Source: Microbacterium arabinogalactanolyticum (lineage in GTDB: Bacteria > Actinomycetota > Actinomycetes > Actinomycetales > Microbacteriaceae). Taken from it: a DNA stretch of 64,000 nt. Under the pieces are notes generated by a model, which was not told where the DNA came from, ran no database searches, and saw nothing but the letters and a program-made list of their open reading frames with translations. The first letter of the stretch is position 1; every line of letters begins with the position of its first letter. The position numbers and the translations under genes are program-made. Where the stretch lies: NCBI RefSeq assembly GCF_030268005.1, contig NZ_BRZC01000007.1:666694-730693 (forward strand). The letters are read 5' to 3'. Shown here one piece after another: positions 51,002 to 59,153 of the stretch.

Positions 51002-52018
51002 ATGCCCTCTTCCCGCCCCCGGGCACACGCGGTCATGTCGGCCGAGGCATACGAACTGCTGTTCGACGAGGCCCGCCGCCGCCGCTTCGCGGAGCTCGCC
51101 GACGTGCGCACGCCGATGCACATCGCCGATCTCACGGCACCCGGGCTGGACGAGCTGCTGGCCGAGGCCGAGGTGCTGATCACCTCGTGGGGCGCGCCGC
51201 GCTTCGAGGCGCCGCTGCTGGACCGGATGCCGCGCCTGCGCGCCGTGTTCCACGCCGCCGGCAGCATCCGCCAGCACGTCTCCGAGGACTTCTGGGAGCG
51301 CGGCATCCGCATCACGACCGCGGCCGACGCCAACGCCGTGCCCGTCGCCGAGTTCACGCTCGCGACGATCCTGCTCGCCGGCAAGCGGGTCTTCCCGCAC
51401 GTGCGCACGCCCGCGGTGGCCGCGGCGGACTGGGGCGGGAACCTGCGCGACTTCGCGATCGGCAACCTCGACCGCACCGTGGGACTGGTCGGGTTCTCCC
51501 GCATCGGGCGGCGCGTGGCCGAGCTGCTGCGTCCGTTCACCGGCCTGACGGTGCTCGTCGCCGACCCGTTCGCCGACCCGGCCGAGGTGGCGGCCACCGG
51601 CGCCGAGCTCGTCACGCTGGACGAGATGCTCCCCCGCGTGAGCGTGCTCTCGCTGCACGCCCCGGCGCTGCCCTCGACGCACCACATGATCTCGGTGCGC
51701 GAGCTCGCCGCGCTGCCCGACGGCGCCACGGTCATCAACACCGCGCGGGGCGCGCTGCTCGACCACGACGCGCTGGTCGCGGAGTGCCGCACGGGCCGGC
51801 TGGATGCCGTGCTCGACGTCACCGACCCCGAACCGCTGCCGCTGGACTCGCCGCTGCTGGATCTGCCGAACGTGGCGCTCACCCCGCACCTGGCCGGATC
51901 GCTCGGCACCGAGACCCGGCGGCTGACGGACTCCGCCCTGGACGAGCTCCAGGCGTACGCCTCCGGCGCCCCGCTGCTGTACCCGATGGACGCGGTCTCG
52001 CTGGCGCGCAGCGCCTGA
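51002..52018 (+). CDS. D-isomer-specific 2-hydroxyacid dehydrogenase family protein
   Basis: 338 residues. NAD-binding motif GLVGFSRIGRRVAELL (161-176, where the second Gly of GxGxxG is Ser), and the catalytic trio Arg249 (NTARGALLD), Glu278 (DPEPL) and His296 (PHLAGS). Reduces a 2-keto acid or glyoxylate/hydroxypyruvate, or the reverse. In this locus it could handle hydroxypyruvate or a keto-deoxy sugar acid, linking to glycerate kinase. ATG 51002 with GGAG eight bases upstream; the upstream frame extension is in the promoter region. Confidence 0.88.
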   Translation: MPSSRPRAHAVMSAEAYELLFDEARRRRFAELADVRTPMHIADLTAPGLDELLAEAEVLITSWGAPRFEAPLLDRMPRLRAVFHAAGSIRQHVSEDFWERGIRITTAADANAVPVAEFTLATILLAGKRVFPHVRTPAVAAADWGGNLRDFAIGNLDRTVGLVGFSRIGRRVAELLRPFTGLTVLVADPFADPAEVAATGAELVTLDEMLPRVSVLSLHAPALPSTHHMISVRELAALPDGATVINTARGALLDHDALVAECRTGRLDAVLDVTDPEPLPLDSPLLDLPNVALTPHLAGSLGTETRRLTDSALDELQAYASGAPLLYPMDAVSLARSA

Positions 52019-52043
52019 GAGGCCGCGCCCGACGGCGAGGGGA

Positions 52044-52724
52044 TCACGCTGCCGCTTCGTCCCGAGCGGGCACCTCGCCGAGCACGGGCCGCAGCACGTA
52101 GCGCGCGTTCGCCCAGGCGACGTAGAGCGCCGGCGCCGCGGTCAGACCGATCGCGATCGCGGGCATGGTGGTGAACACCGCGATCTGCACGCCGAGCACC
52201 GCGAACGTGAGCAGCTGGAAGTACCAGCGCCGCACGCCCAGATACAGGCTCGAGCGCAGCACGTCCCGCAGCCGGGCCGTCGGCACCTCGGCGAGCGCCA
52301 CGGCTCCGAGCAGGGCGGTCGAGGCGGTCAGCGCCGCCAGGAGCAGCAGCACGGGCACGATCACCACCGAAGCGGCGGAATCCGCCAGCATCCGCACGTC
52401 GACCAGCAGCACCACCGCGAGTCCGACAGCCAGCGCACCCAGCAGCATCCCCTTCCGCCAGGTCGCACGCCAGGAGCGCAGATAGGCGCGCACCACCCGG
52501 GTCTCGCCCTCGTCGTGCGCCCGGTACGCGCCGAACGCGGCGGTCAGGGCCGGCGCGGCGGGCACCGCAGCGACCGCCAGCAGCGGCCAGGAGCGCATCG
52601 GGTCGGTGGTGATCAGCAGCACCACCAGGGGGGATGCCGCCACGAGCACGAGCAGGTTCACCATCAGCCCCAGATACAGCACGCCCAGGATCGAGGCCCA
52701 GGTGTCGTGCGCGACGCGCTTCAC
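52044..52724 (-). CDS. DUF624 (YesL-like) membrane protein
   Basis: 226 residues, about five membrane helices; the N-terminal LGVLYLGLMVNLLVLVAASPLVVLL and the motif ALTAAFGAYRAHDEGETRVVRAYLRSWRATWRKG match DUF624/YesL. Such proteins sit in pectin and other sugar ABC operons, with no proven function. GTG start three bases after the permease stop, last gene of the importer operon. Stop is 25 bases from the convergent dehydrogenase gene. Confidence 0.85.
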   Translation of the reverse strand: MKRVAHDTWASILGVLYLGLMVNLLVLVAASPLVVLLITTDPMRSWPLLAVAAVPAAPALTAAFGAYRAHDEGETRVVRAYLRSWRATWRKGMLLGALAVGLAVVLLVDVRMLADSAASVVIVPVLLLLAALTASTALLGAVALAEVPTARLRDVLRSSLYLGVRRWYFQLLTFAVLGVQIAVFTTMPAIAIGLTAAPALYVAWANARYVLRPVLGEVPARDEAAA

Positions 52725-52727
52725 GGC

Positions 52728-53633
52728 TCAGCCCTTCATGCCACTGGTCGCGATGCCCTCGACGAAGTACTTCTGCCCGAGCATGAAGATGATCGCGATC
52801 GGCACGACCGAGATGCACAGGCCCGCGAAGAGCAGGGCGTAGTTCGTGTCGAACAGGTTGGAGACGAAGCTCTTCAGACCCAGCTGGATCGTCCACAGGT
52901 CGGGGTTGCGCAGGTAGATCAGCGGCCCCAGGTAGTCGTTCCACGTGTTCACGAAGGTCAGCAGCGTCAGGCTCGCGATCGCGGGCACCGACAGCGGGAT
53001 CATGATGCGCCGCCAGATGCCGTACTCGCTCAGGCCGTCCAGCCGTGCGGCCTCGCTGAGCTCCTCCGGGATGGTCTCGTAGTACTGCTTCATCAGGAAC
53101 ACGCCGAAGGCGCCGAACGCCTGGATGAGGATGATCGCCCAGAGCGTGTTGGACACCTTGAGGTTGGACAGCAGGATGAACTGCGGGATCATGTACGACT
53201 GCCACGGCACGGCGATCGTGCCGATGTAAGCCAGGAACAGCACATCGCGTCCGGGGAATCGCATGCGCGCGAAGCCGTAGGCCGCGAACGACCCGGTCAG
53301 CACCTGCAGGAAGGTCACCACGACCGCCAGCAGCAGGGTGTTGCGGATCCAGGTCAGCATCCCGGACTTCGACCAGATGTCGAGGTAGTTCTGCCAGACG
53401 AACGTCTCGGGCCACCACACGATCGGCGCGCTGAACACCTCGTTCGAGGTCTTCAGCGAGCTCAGCAGCATCCAGGCGAACGGCGCGAGCAGGGCGATCG
53501 CGGCGACGATCAAGGCGGCGTAGCCGAACACGCGGCCGACGCGACGCGCACCCTGGGAGGAACCGATCGGCGCGGGCTCGGAGAGCCTGCGCATCCGCTT
53601 CTCCCCGGTGACCATGAGCTGGGTCTCGGACAT
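52728..53633 (-). CDS. Carbohydrate ABC transporter permease (MalG type)
   Basis: 301 residues, six membrane helices after a 30-residue cytoplasmic leader. EAA loop: EELSEAARLDGLSEYGIWRRIMIPLSVPAIASLTLLTFVNTWNDYLGPLIYL. CUT1 family, imports oligosaccharides. ATG overlaps the other permease's stop by one base (TGATG). No ATPase gene is in the operon, so a shared MsiK-type ATPase encoded elsewhere is expected. Confidence 0.92.
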   Translation of the reverse strand: MSETQLMVTGEKRMRRLSEPAPIGSSQGARRVGRVFGYAALIVAAIALLAPFAWMLLSSLKTSNEVFSAPIVWWPETFVWQNYLDIWSKSGMLTWIRNTLLLAVVVTFLQVLTGSFAAYGFARMRFPGRDVLFLAYIGTIAVPWQSYMIPQFILLSNLKVSNTLWAIILIQAFGAFGVFLMKQYYETIPEELSEAARLDGLSEYGIWRRIMIPLSVPAIASLTLLTFVNTWNDYLGPLIYLRNPDLWTIQLGLKSFVSNLFDTNYALLFAGLCISVVPIAIIFMLGQKYFVEGIATSGMKG

Positions 53634-54553
53634 CAGGCGCTCCTCCTCTTGTTCCAGAGGAACTGGGCGATGGTGACGATGATGCACAGCAGGAACAGCG
53701 CGACAGAGGCGGCGGAGGCGTAGCCGAACTGCGACTCCACGAAGCCCTTGCGGTAGATGAACTGCGACAGCACCATGGTCGCCTGACCAGGACCGCCGTT
53801 CGTCATGACGAGGATCAGGTCGAAGATCTTCAGCGAGTTGATGGTGAGCATCACGGTGACGAAGAACATCGTCGGGCGCAGGCACGGCAGGGTCACGTTC
53901 AGGAAGCGCTGCCAGACGTTCGCGCCGTCGACGCGCGCGGCCTCGTGCAGCTCGCGCGGCACGGTCTGCAGCCCGGCGAGGAACAGGATCATGTAGTAGC
54001 CCATGTCGCGCCAGGTGCTGACGATGACGACGGCGGGCATCGCCCAGTCCTTCGAGGTGAGCCAGCCGGGCGGGTGCGCGATGCCGATCGAGCGCAGCAC
54101 GGCGTTGATCGGGCCGAAGTCGGGGCTGAACAGCAGGTTCCACACCACGGCGATCGCGACGATCGAGGTGATGTACGGGAAGAAGGCGGCGGTGCGGAAG
54201 AACGCCACCCCGCGCAGCTTGCTGTTCAGCAGCAGCGCGAGCCCGAGTGAGACGACGATGGTGAGCGGGATGTGCATCACCGAGTAGTAGATGGTGTTCC
54301 AGAACGAGATCCGGAAGCTGCCGTCGCCGAGCAGCCGCTGGAAGTTGGCGAACCCGACCCAGTCGGCCTTGCCGAAGACGTTCCAGTTCGTGAACGCCAT
54401 GTAGAACAGGATCAGCACGGGCACGAGCGTGAAGGCCGCGAAACCGGCGAAGTTCGGGAGGATGAACGTCCACCCGATCAGGGTGTTCCGGCGGCGCAGC
54501 GCCGAGCGCCGGCGCGGCGGCCGGTTCGGGGGCGGGGCGACGGTGCTGGTCAT
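53633..54553 (-). CDS. Carbohydrate ABC transporter permease (MalF type)
   Basis: 306 residues, six membrane helices. EAA loop: RELHEAARVDGANVWQRFLNVTLPCLRPTMFFVTVMLTINSLKIFDLILVMTNGGPG. CUT1 family. ATG 54553 with AAGGA upstream; upstream in-frame codons are discarded. Follows the binding-protein gene after a strong hairpin, which probably lowers permease expression relative to the binding protein. Confidence 0.92.
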   Translation of the reverse strand: MTSTVAPPPNRPPRRRSALRRRNTLIGWTFILPNFAGFAAFTLVPVLILFYMAFTNWNVFGKADWVGFANFQRLLGDGSFRISFWNTIYYSVMHIPLTIVVSLGLALLLNSKLRGVAFFRTAAFFPYITSIVAIAVVWNLLFSPDFGPINAVLRSIGIAHPPGWLTSKDWAMPAVVIVSTWRDMGYYMILFLAGLQTVPRELHEAARVDGANVWQRFLNVTLPCLRPTMFFVTVMLTINSLKIFDLILVMTNGGPGQATMVLSQFIYRKGFVESQFGYASAASVALFLLCIIVTIAQFLWNKRRSA

Positions 54554-54628
54554 GGGGATTCCTTCGTCGGGCTGAAGACGGATGGCGGACGCGGGGCGGC
54601 GGATGCCGGGGTGCGTCACGCGCGGGAA

Positions 54629-54657
54629 GCGGGGCCGGCCTCGTCGGCCGGCCCCGC
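54629..54657 (-). terminator. Attenuator-like hairpin between binding protein and permease genes
   Basis: Perfect 12-base arms GCGGGGCCGGCC and GGCCGGCCCCGC with a five-base loop, nine bases after the binding-protein stop. No U-tract, so partial termination or 3'-end protection is likely, as in many sugar ABC operons. Confidence 0.65.
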
Positions 54658-54665
54658 GCAGCGGG

Positions 54666-55958
54666 TCAGTCCAGGCCGACCTCGTTGGAGACGCGGTCCT
54701 GTGCCTCCTTGATCGCGGCGTCGACCGGCGTGGAGCCGGACATGATCGCCGTGTGCATGTCGCTCAGGATGCCCTGGATCGCCGCGGTCTTGCTCGAGGT
54801 GGGGTTCTCGGCGAGCACCTTGTGCGTCGACCATGCGAACTTCGACAGGTCGTCGGTCGGCGCGCCCTTGACACCGAAGTAGGTGTCGGCGACGGTGCTG
54901 CTGTTCAGCGCCGGGGTGATGCCGATGCCGGCGAGTACCTGCGCGGCGTCCTCGCTGGACGCGAAGGCGAGGAACTTCTTCGCGGCCGCGGCCTTCTCCG
55001 GGCTGGCTGCGGCGTTGACGCCGAAGCCGGTCGGGTCGCCGAAGGTGACCGGGGTGTTGTCGAGCCCCGCCGTCTTCGCGCTGAGCTGCGGGATCGGCGC
55101 GATGCCCCATGAGAAGGCATCCGCGTCGCCCGAGGCCTGCTGCGCGATGAGCGTGGCGACGAACCAGGTGCCCATCGGCATCATCGCGGCCTTCTGCTTG
55201 CCGAACTCGCCCTGGTAGGTGAGCTGATTGGCGCTGGAGGTGTTGAAGTCGACGACGTCGCCGTCCTTCTGCAGCTTGAGCACGCGCTCGTAGAACGGCG
55301 TCATGTAGTCGTACTTGCCCTTGAGCACGTTCGACCCGGTCTGCGAGTTGGCGAAGCCCTGCACGACCGACTGCCAGCGGTGCAGGTAGGCGCCCTTCGC
55401 GCCGCCGGCGCCGGCGGTCAGCTCGGCGGCGGCCTTGTCGAAGTCGTCCCAGGTCCACGAGCCGTCGGGCTCGGCGACGCCGGCCTTCTTGAACAGGTCC
55501 TTGTTGTAGAAGAGCACCCAGGAGTCCTGCCGGTACGGCGTCGCGTACGCCTTGCCGTCGACCTTGTAGGAGTCGGCGCCGCCGATGCCCTTGGGCAGCT
55601 TCACGTCGGAGACGTCGAGCAGCTGGCCGCCCTCCTGCAGGGTGGTGACGTACTTGACCTCCTTCTGCGTGATGATGTCGGGGCCGGAGCCGGCGGCGAG
55701 GTCGGCGGTGATCAGCGTGTTGTAATCCGTCGCGTCGTACTCCTTGAGGTTGATCGTGATGTCGGGGTTCTTCTCGTGGAACGCGTCCGCGAGCGCCTTG
55801 AACTCCGGCGTGGTGTCGACGCTCCATGCCGACATCGTGAGGGTGACGGGACCGCTGGAGGCTGCGGGCTTGTCGGCCTCGGTGCTGCCGCTGCATCCGG
55901 CGAGCGCCAGCGCTGCCACAGCGGCGATGCTGCCGACGGCGAGGATCCTTCTGTTCAT
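54666..55958 (-). CDS. Carbohydrate ABC transporter substrate-binding lipoprotein
   Basis: 430 residues, a lipoprotein (LAGC, Cys22), family 1 solute-binding protein: VTLTMSAWSVDTTPEFKALADAFHEKNPDITINLKEYD, YATPYRQDSWVLFYNKDLFKKAGVAEPDGSWTWDDF, AAMMPMGTWFVATLI, DPTGFGVNAAASPEKAAAAKKFLAFASS. ATG 55958 with AAGGAG upstream. Lies 48 bases after the DUF2264 gene, so enzyme and importer are one operon. Ligand probably an oligosaccharide from the secreted lyases. Confidence 0.92.
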   Translation of the reverse strand: MNRRILAVGSIAAVAALALAGCSGSTEADKPAASSGPVTLTMSAWSVDTTPEFKALADAFHEKNPDITINLKEYDATDYNTLITADLAAGSGPDIITQKEVKYVTTLQEGGQLLDVSDVKLPKGIGGADSYKVDGKAYATPYRQDSWVLFYNKDLFKKAGVAEPDGSWTWDDFDKAAAELTAGAGGAKGAYLHRWQSVVQGFANSQTGSNVLKGKYDYMTPFYERVLKLQKDGDVVDFNTSSANQLTYQGEFGKQKAAMMPMGTWFVATLIAQQASGDADAFSWGIAPIPQLSAKTAGLDNTPVTFGDPTGFGVNAAASPEKAAAAKKFLAFASSEDAAQVLAGIGITPALNSSTVADTYFGVKGAPTDDLSKFAWSTHKVLAENPTSSKTAAIQGILSDMHTAIMSGSTPVDAAIKEAQDRVSNEVGLD

Positions 55959-56006
55959 GCTGTTCGTGCTCCTTCGTGATTGCGGTCTGGCCGCGGTTCG
56001 GGTGTC

Positions 56007-57950
56007 TCAGTCTTCGTTCGAGGGGAGTCGGCTGGTGGTGCGGCGGCCGTCCGGCCAGACGACCGTCGCCGCACCGGCTTCGAGGGTGAGGGCGGGTGCG
56101 GATGCCGCGGATCCGGCGCCGTCCGCCGCGTCGCCGCTCAGCTGCACCGCCGCGGCGATCCACCGCCCGGTCTCCGGTGTGGTCGCGAGGACGGGCACGG
56201 CGGCGTCGGGGCCGAGGGGGCTGGCGTCCTGCCGCCGCTCGATGCCGGGGTCGAGACCGGGGGTGAGCGCCACGAGAGCGCTGGTCAGGTCGCCGAGGCG
56301 GGCGGATGCCGCATCCTCGGATGCCGTGGCGACCACCTCGCCCTGCTCTCCGGCGATGGCCCAGCCGCCGATCCGCAGCCGGGCGCCGTCGCTCTCGAGG
56401 GCGTCGACGCGGATCAGCCGCACCTCCCACGCGCCCCGCACGATCGAGCAGGTCGTGATCCGCCCGGCGAACACGACCTCGCCGCCGATGCCGGCGCCGT
56501 GCCGCGTCTGGACGGGGGCCGGATCGATCCAGTGCACGTGCGCCGACGACGAGGCCACGGCGATGTCGCCGTCGCGCGCGATGCCGAGCAGCGTCAGCCC
56601 GGTGCGGTGGGTGGCCCGGCCGGTCGCGTCGACGAGCGCGACGGACTGCTCCAGCGGCTCGGCCCACGCGTCGCCGTTCAGGAGCGGGGACGCGGCGGTG
56701 GAGTATCCCAGTCGCGCGTACAGCGGGGAGTCGCCGGCGACCGCCCCCGGCTGCGCGTGGTCGGTGCCGTGGTTGATCACGCGGACGATGCCGTCGGACG
56801 CCGTTCCGGAGACGATCCAGCCGGCGGGTGCCACCACGCGCAGGTCGTCGGGGAACGGCGCGGGTTCCGGGGCAGCCCAGACCGGATGGTCGGCAGGAAG
56901 CGCGATGCCCAGCATCCCCTTCGACGCCCAGTAGGGCGATCCGGGGCCGGAGTAGCTCTGCGCGAGGCGCCGCCACTCGCCGTGCCAGCCCATCGTGAGC
57001 AGGTCGTCGCGGTCCGGAGCCCCGTGCTCGTCGAAGTGCGCGATGATGCCCATCGCGGTACGGCGCAGGATGCCGAGGTCGGTGGACGGGACCTGCGCGA
57101 ACGCGCCGACCCAGAAGGGAGCGGCGGCGGCGAACCGGTAGATCAGGCTGCGCCCCTCGATCAGCGGGCCGCCGTCGGCGCCGACCAGGTGCACGGCGTC
57201 CTGCAGGTAGCCGTCGAGTGCCTCGACGTCGCCGGCGAAGCGCTCGGGGGCTATCTCGCCGGCACCCTGCATGCGAGACCAGAGCACCGGGTACAGGTGC
57301 AGCGCCCAGCCGACGTAGTGGTCGTAGTTGCGGTCGTCGCCGTCGGAGAACCAGCCGTCGCCGCGGGCGAAGGAGTCGTGCCTGGCGAGGTCGTCGGCGA
57401 TGTCGGATGCCGACCAGGGACCGCCGACCGAGCGCAGGAAGGTCTGCACCACGATGCGGAACCACACCCAGTTGTTCTGCGGGTAGGTGGTGTCGCCCAC
57501 GACGGGCGAGAGGTACTCGATCACGCGCTGCTGGGTCGTCTCGTCGAGCCGGTCCCAGATCCAGGGCCGGGTCATGTCGAGGATGAGCGCGATCGAGGCG
57601 GCCTCGACCTTGGCCTGAGGGTGCTCGTCGAGCCGCACCCAGCGCTCTTCGGACGCCGGGTCGACGCCGGCCGCGATCCCGCGGCTGTAGTCGTGGATCA
57701 GCCGGTCCACGCCCTCGCCGCGCGCGCCGGCGATGCGGAAGCCCGCGAGCAGGAAGGTGCGGGCGAAGCCCTCCAGGCCGTCCACCGCCGCGCCGTAGCC
57801 GCCGGGAGCACCGGGGGGCGTGATGCGGGCGAAGCCGGGCGACGCCCATGCCGCCGCGCCGCTCAGCATCCGATCGGCGAAGGCGACCAGTGCCTCCCTC
57901 GATCCGCTCCGCAGCGGGCTGCGATGAGGAGTCGTCGGCGTGGGGGTCAC
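56007..57950 (-). CDS. DUF2264 family protein (probable glycan-processing enzyme)
   Basis: 647 residues. The N-terminal 370 residues match DUF2264, an (alpha/alpha)-barrel-like domain found in polysaccharide loci (FARTFLLAGFRIAGARGEGVDRLIHDYSRGIAAGVDP; YPQNNWVWFRIVVQTFLRSVGGPW; WFSDGDDRNYDHYVGWALHLYPVLW). A beta-sandwich C-terminal part follows. No signal peptide, hence cytoplasmic. GTG 57950 with AAGGAG; a longer frame would run through the promoter. Some DUF2264 relatives act on glucuronic-acid-bearing glycans, but the activity here is unproven. First gene of the importer operon. Confidence 0.8.
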   Translation of the reverse strand: MTPTPTTPHRSPLRSGSREALVAFADRMLSGAAAWASPGFARITPPGAPGGYGAAVDGLEGFARTFLLAGFRIAGARGEGVDRLIHDYSRGIAAGVDPASEERWVRLDEHPQAKVEAASIALILDMTRPWIWDRLDETTQQRVIEYLSPVVGDTTYPQNNWVWFRIVVQTFLRSVGGPWSASDIADDLARHDSFARGDGWFSDGDDRNYDHYVGWALHLYPVLWSRMQGAGEIAPERFAGDVEALDGYLQDAVHLVGADGGPLIEGRSLIYRFAAAAPFWVGAFAQVPSTDLGILRRTAMGIIAHFDEHGAPDRDDLLTMGWHGEWRRLAQSYSGPGSPYWASKGMLGIALPADHPVWAAPEPAPFPDDLRVVAPAGWIVSGTASDGIVRVINHGTDHAQPGAVAGDSPLYARLGYSTAASPLLNGDAWAEPLEQSVALVDATGRATHRTGLTLLGIARDGDIAVASSSAHVHWIDPAPVQTRHGAGIGGEVVFAGRITTCSIVRGAWEVRLIRVDALESDGARLRIGGWAIAGEQGEVVATASEDAASARLGDLTSALVALTPGLDPGIERRQDASPLGPDAAVPVLATTPETGRWIAAAVQLSGDAADGAGSAASAPALTLEAGAATVVWPDGRRTTSRLPSNED

Positions 57951-58002
57951 AGGGTCTCCTTCGAACAGCGATCCGCACCCGGGAAAGGGTGACTGTTTCA
58001 GG

Positions 58003-58031
58003 AGATTAGCAATCCGTTTTGATCGCCTCAA
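58003..58031 (-). promoter_or_regulatory. Consensus promoter of the DUF2264-ABC operon
   Basis: On the minus strand TTGAGG (58026-58031), a 17-base spacer and TAATCT (58003-58008). Predicted start near 57996, giving a leader of about 45 bases. Confidence 0.75.
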
Positions 58032-58048
58032 GAAGGTTTACGTTCCAC

Positions 58049-58062
58049 CATGAACGTTCATG
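58049..58062. promoter_or_regulatory. Perfect 14-base palindrome between divergent genes
   Basis: CATGAACGTTCATG, centred about 60 bases upstream of the DUF2264 operon's start point and 69 bases before the zinc dehydrogenase ATG. The GAAC/GTTC core resembles the repeats near the other polysaccharide genes. An activator site or a shared repressor site is possible. Confidence 0.6.
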
Positions 58063-58093
58063 ATCGTTTATCGAAACGTGTCCTCCGCGCCCG

Positions 58094-58107
58094 GGGAAGC
58101 GCTTGCC
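58094..58107. promoter_or_regulatory. LacI-type operator before the zinc dehydrogenase
   Basis: GGGAAGCGCTTGCC matches the GGNAANCGCTTNCC pattern of the sites before the PL6 lyase and the Gfo operon. It lies 18 bases before the ATG, just upstream of a CATAGT -10-like hexamer (58113-58118), where a repressor would block RNA polymerase. Confidence 0.6.
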
Positions 58108-58124
58108 GGGCGCATAGTGGAAGC

Positions 58125-59147
58125 ATGCGCGCAGTCATCATGCACGGCCCCGGCGACGTCCGGGTCGAAGAGCTCCCCCTGCCCTCCCTCGTCGAGCCGA
58201 CGGATGCCATCATCCGGCTCGACGCGACCTGCATCTGCGGATCGGACCTCTGGCCCTACCGCGGCATCCAGCCGATCAAGCGTCCCATCCGGATGGGTCA
58301 TGAGTACATCGGCACTGTTGAGCAGGTCGGCGCGGAGGTGCGAGACCTCGCGGTCGGCGACTTCGTGGTCGGCTCGTTCATGGCATCCGACGGCACCTGC
58401 GAGATCTGCCGTGCCGGCTACCAGTCCCGGTGCATCCACGTGGTGGGAATGGGCTCGGTGGGAACGCAGGCCGAGTACGCGCGCGTCCCCTGGGCCGACG
58501 GCACGCTCGTGAAGGTGACCGGCGACCTGACCCCCGAGCGCCGGCGCAGCCTGCTCGCCGCATCCGATGTGCTCGGCACCGGGTGGTTCGCGGCGGTCGC
58601 CGCCGAGGCGGGGCCGGGAAAGACGGTCGCCGTGGTGGGCGACGGCGCGGTCGGGCTGTGCGGCATCCTCGCCGCCCGGCAGCTGGGCGCGGAGCGGATC
58701 ATCGCGATGTCCCGGCACGCCGACCGGCAGGAGCTCGCGCGCCGGTTCGGCGCGACCGACATCGTCGAGGAGCGCGGGGATGCCGGGGTGGAGCGCATCA
58801 AGGAGCTCACCGGCGGCTACGGCGCGCACTCCACGATCGAGGCCGTCGGCACGCAGGAGTCCATGCAGCAGGCGATGCGCGCCACCCGCGCCGGCGGGCA
58901 TGTGGGCTTCGTGGGTGTCTCGCACGACGTGACGATCGACGGCAGCGAGCTATTCTACTCGGGTGTCCACCTGCATGGCGGACCGGCGCCGGTGCGCCGC
59001 TGGCTGGCCGACCTGGTCGAGCTCATCATGACGGATGCCATCGACCCCGGTGTCGTGTTCGATCTCACACTCCCCCTCGACGAGGCCGCCGAGGGCTACC
59101 GGGCCATGGATGAGCGCCGCGCCACGAAGGTGCTGCTCGAGTTCTGA
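58125..59147 (+). CDS. Zinc-dependent alcohol dehydrogenase family protein
   Basis: 340 residues, MDR superfamily. Catalytic-zinc residues in ATCICGSDLW (Cys) and GHEYIG (His-Glu); lobe-zinc region DGTCEICRAGYQSRC has three of the usual four cysteines (Ser in the first position). Rossmann motif VAVVGDGAVGLCGILAARQLGA. Oxidises an alcohol or sugar alcohol with NAD(P). ATG 58125 preferred over earlier in-frame codons because it gives the family N-terminus MRAVIMHGPGDVRVEE. Controlled by a LacI-type operator; followed after six bases by the convergent LacI gene. Confidence 0.9.
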   Translation: MRAVIMHGPGDVRVEELPLPSLVEPTDAIIRLDATCICGSDLWPYRGIQPIKRPIRMGHEYIGTVEQVGAEVRDLAVGDFVVGSFMASDGTCEICRAGYQSRCIHVVGMGSVGTQAEYARVPWADGTLVKVTGDLTPERRRSLLAASDVLGTGWFAAVAAEAGPGKTVAVVGDGAVGLCGILAARQLGAERIIAMSRHADRQELARRFGATDIVEERGDAGVERIKELTGGYGAHSTIEAVGTQESMQQAMRATRAGGHVGFVGVSHDVTIDGSELFYSGVHLHGGPAPVRRWLADLVELIMTDAIDPGVVFDLTLPLDEAAEGYRAMDERRATKVLLEF

Positions 59148-59153
59148 CCCGCC

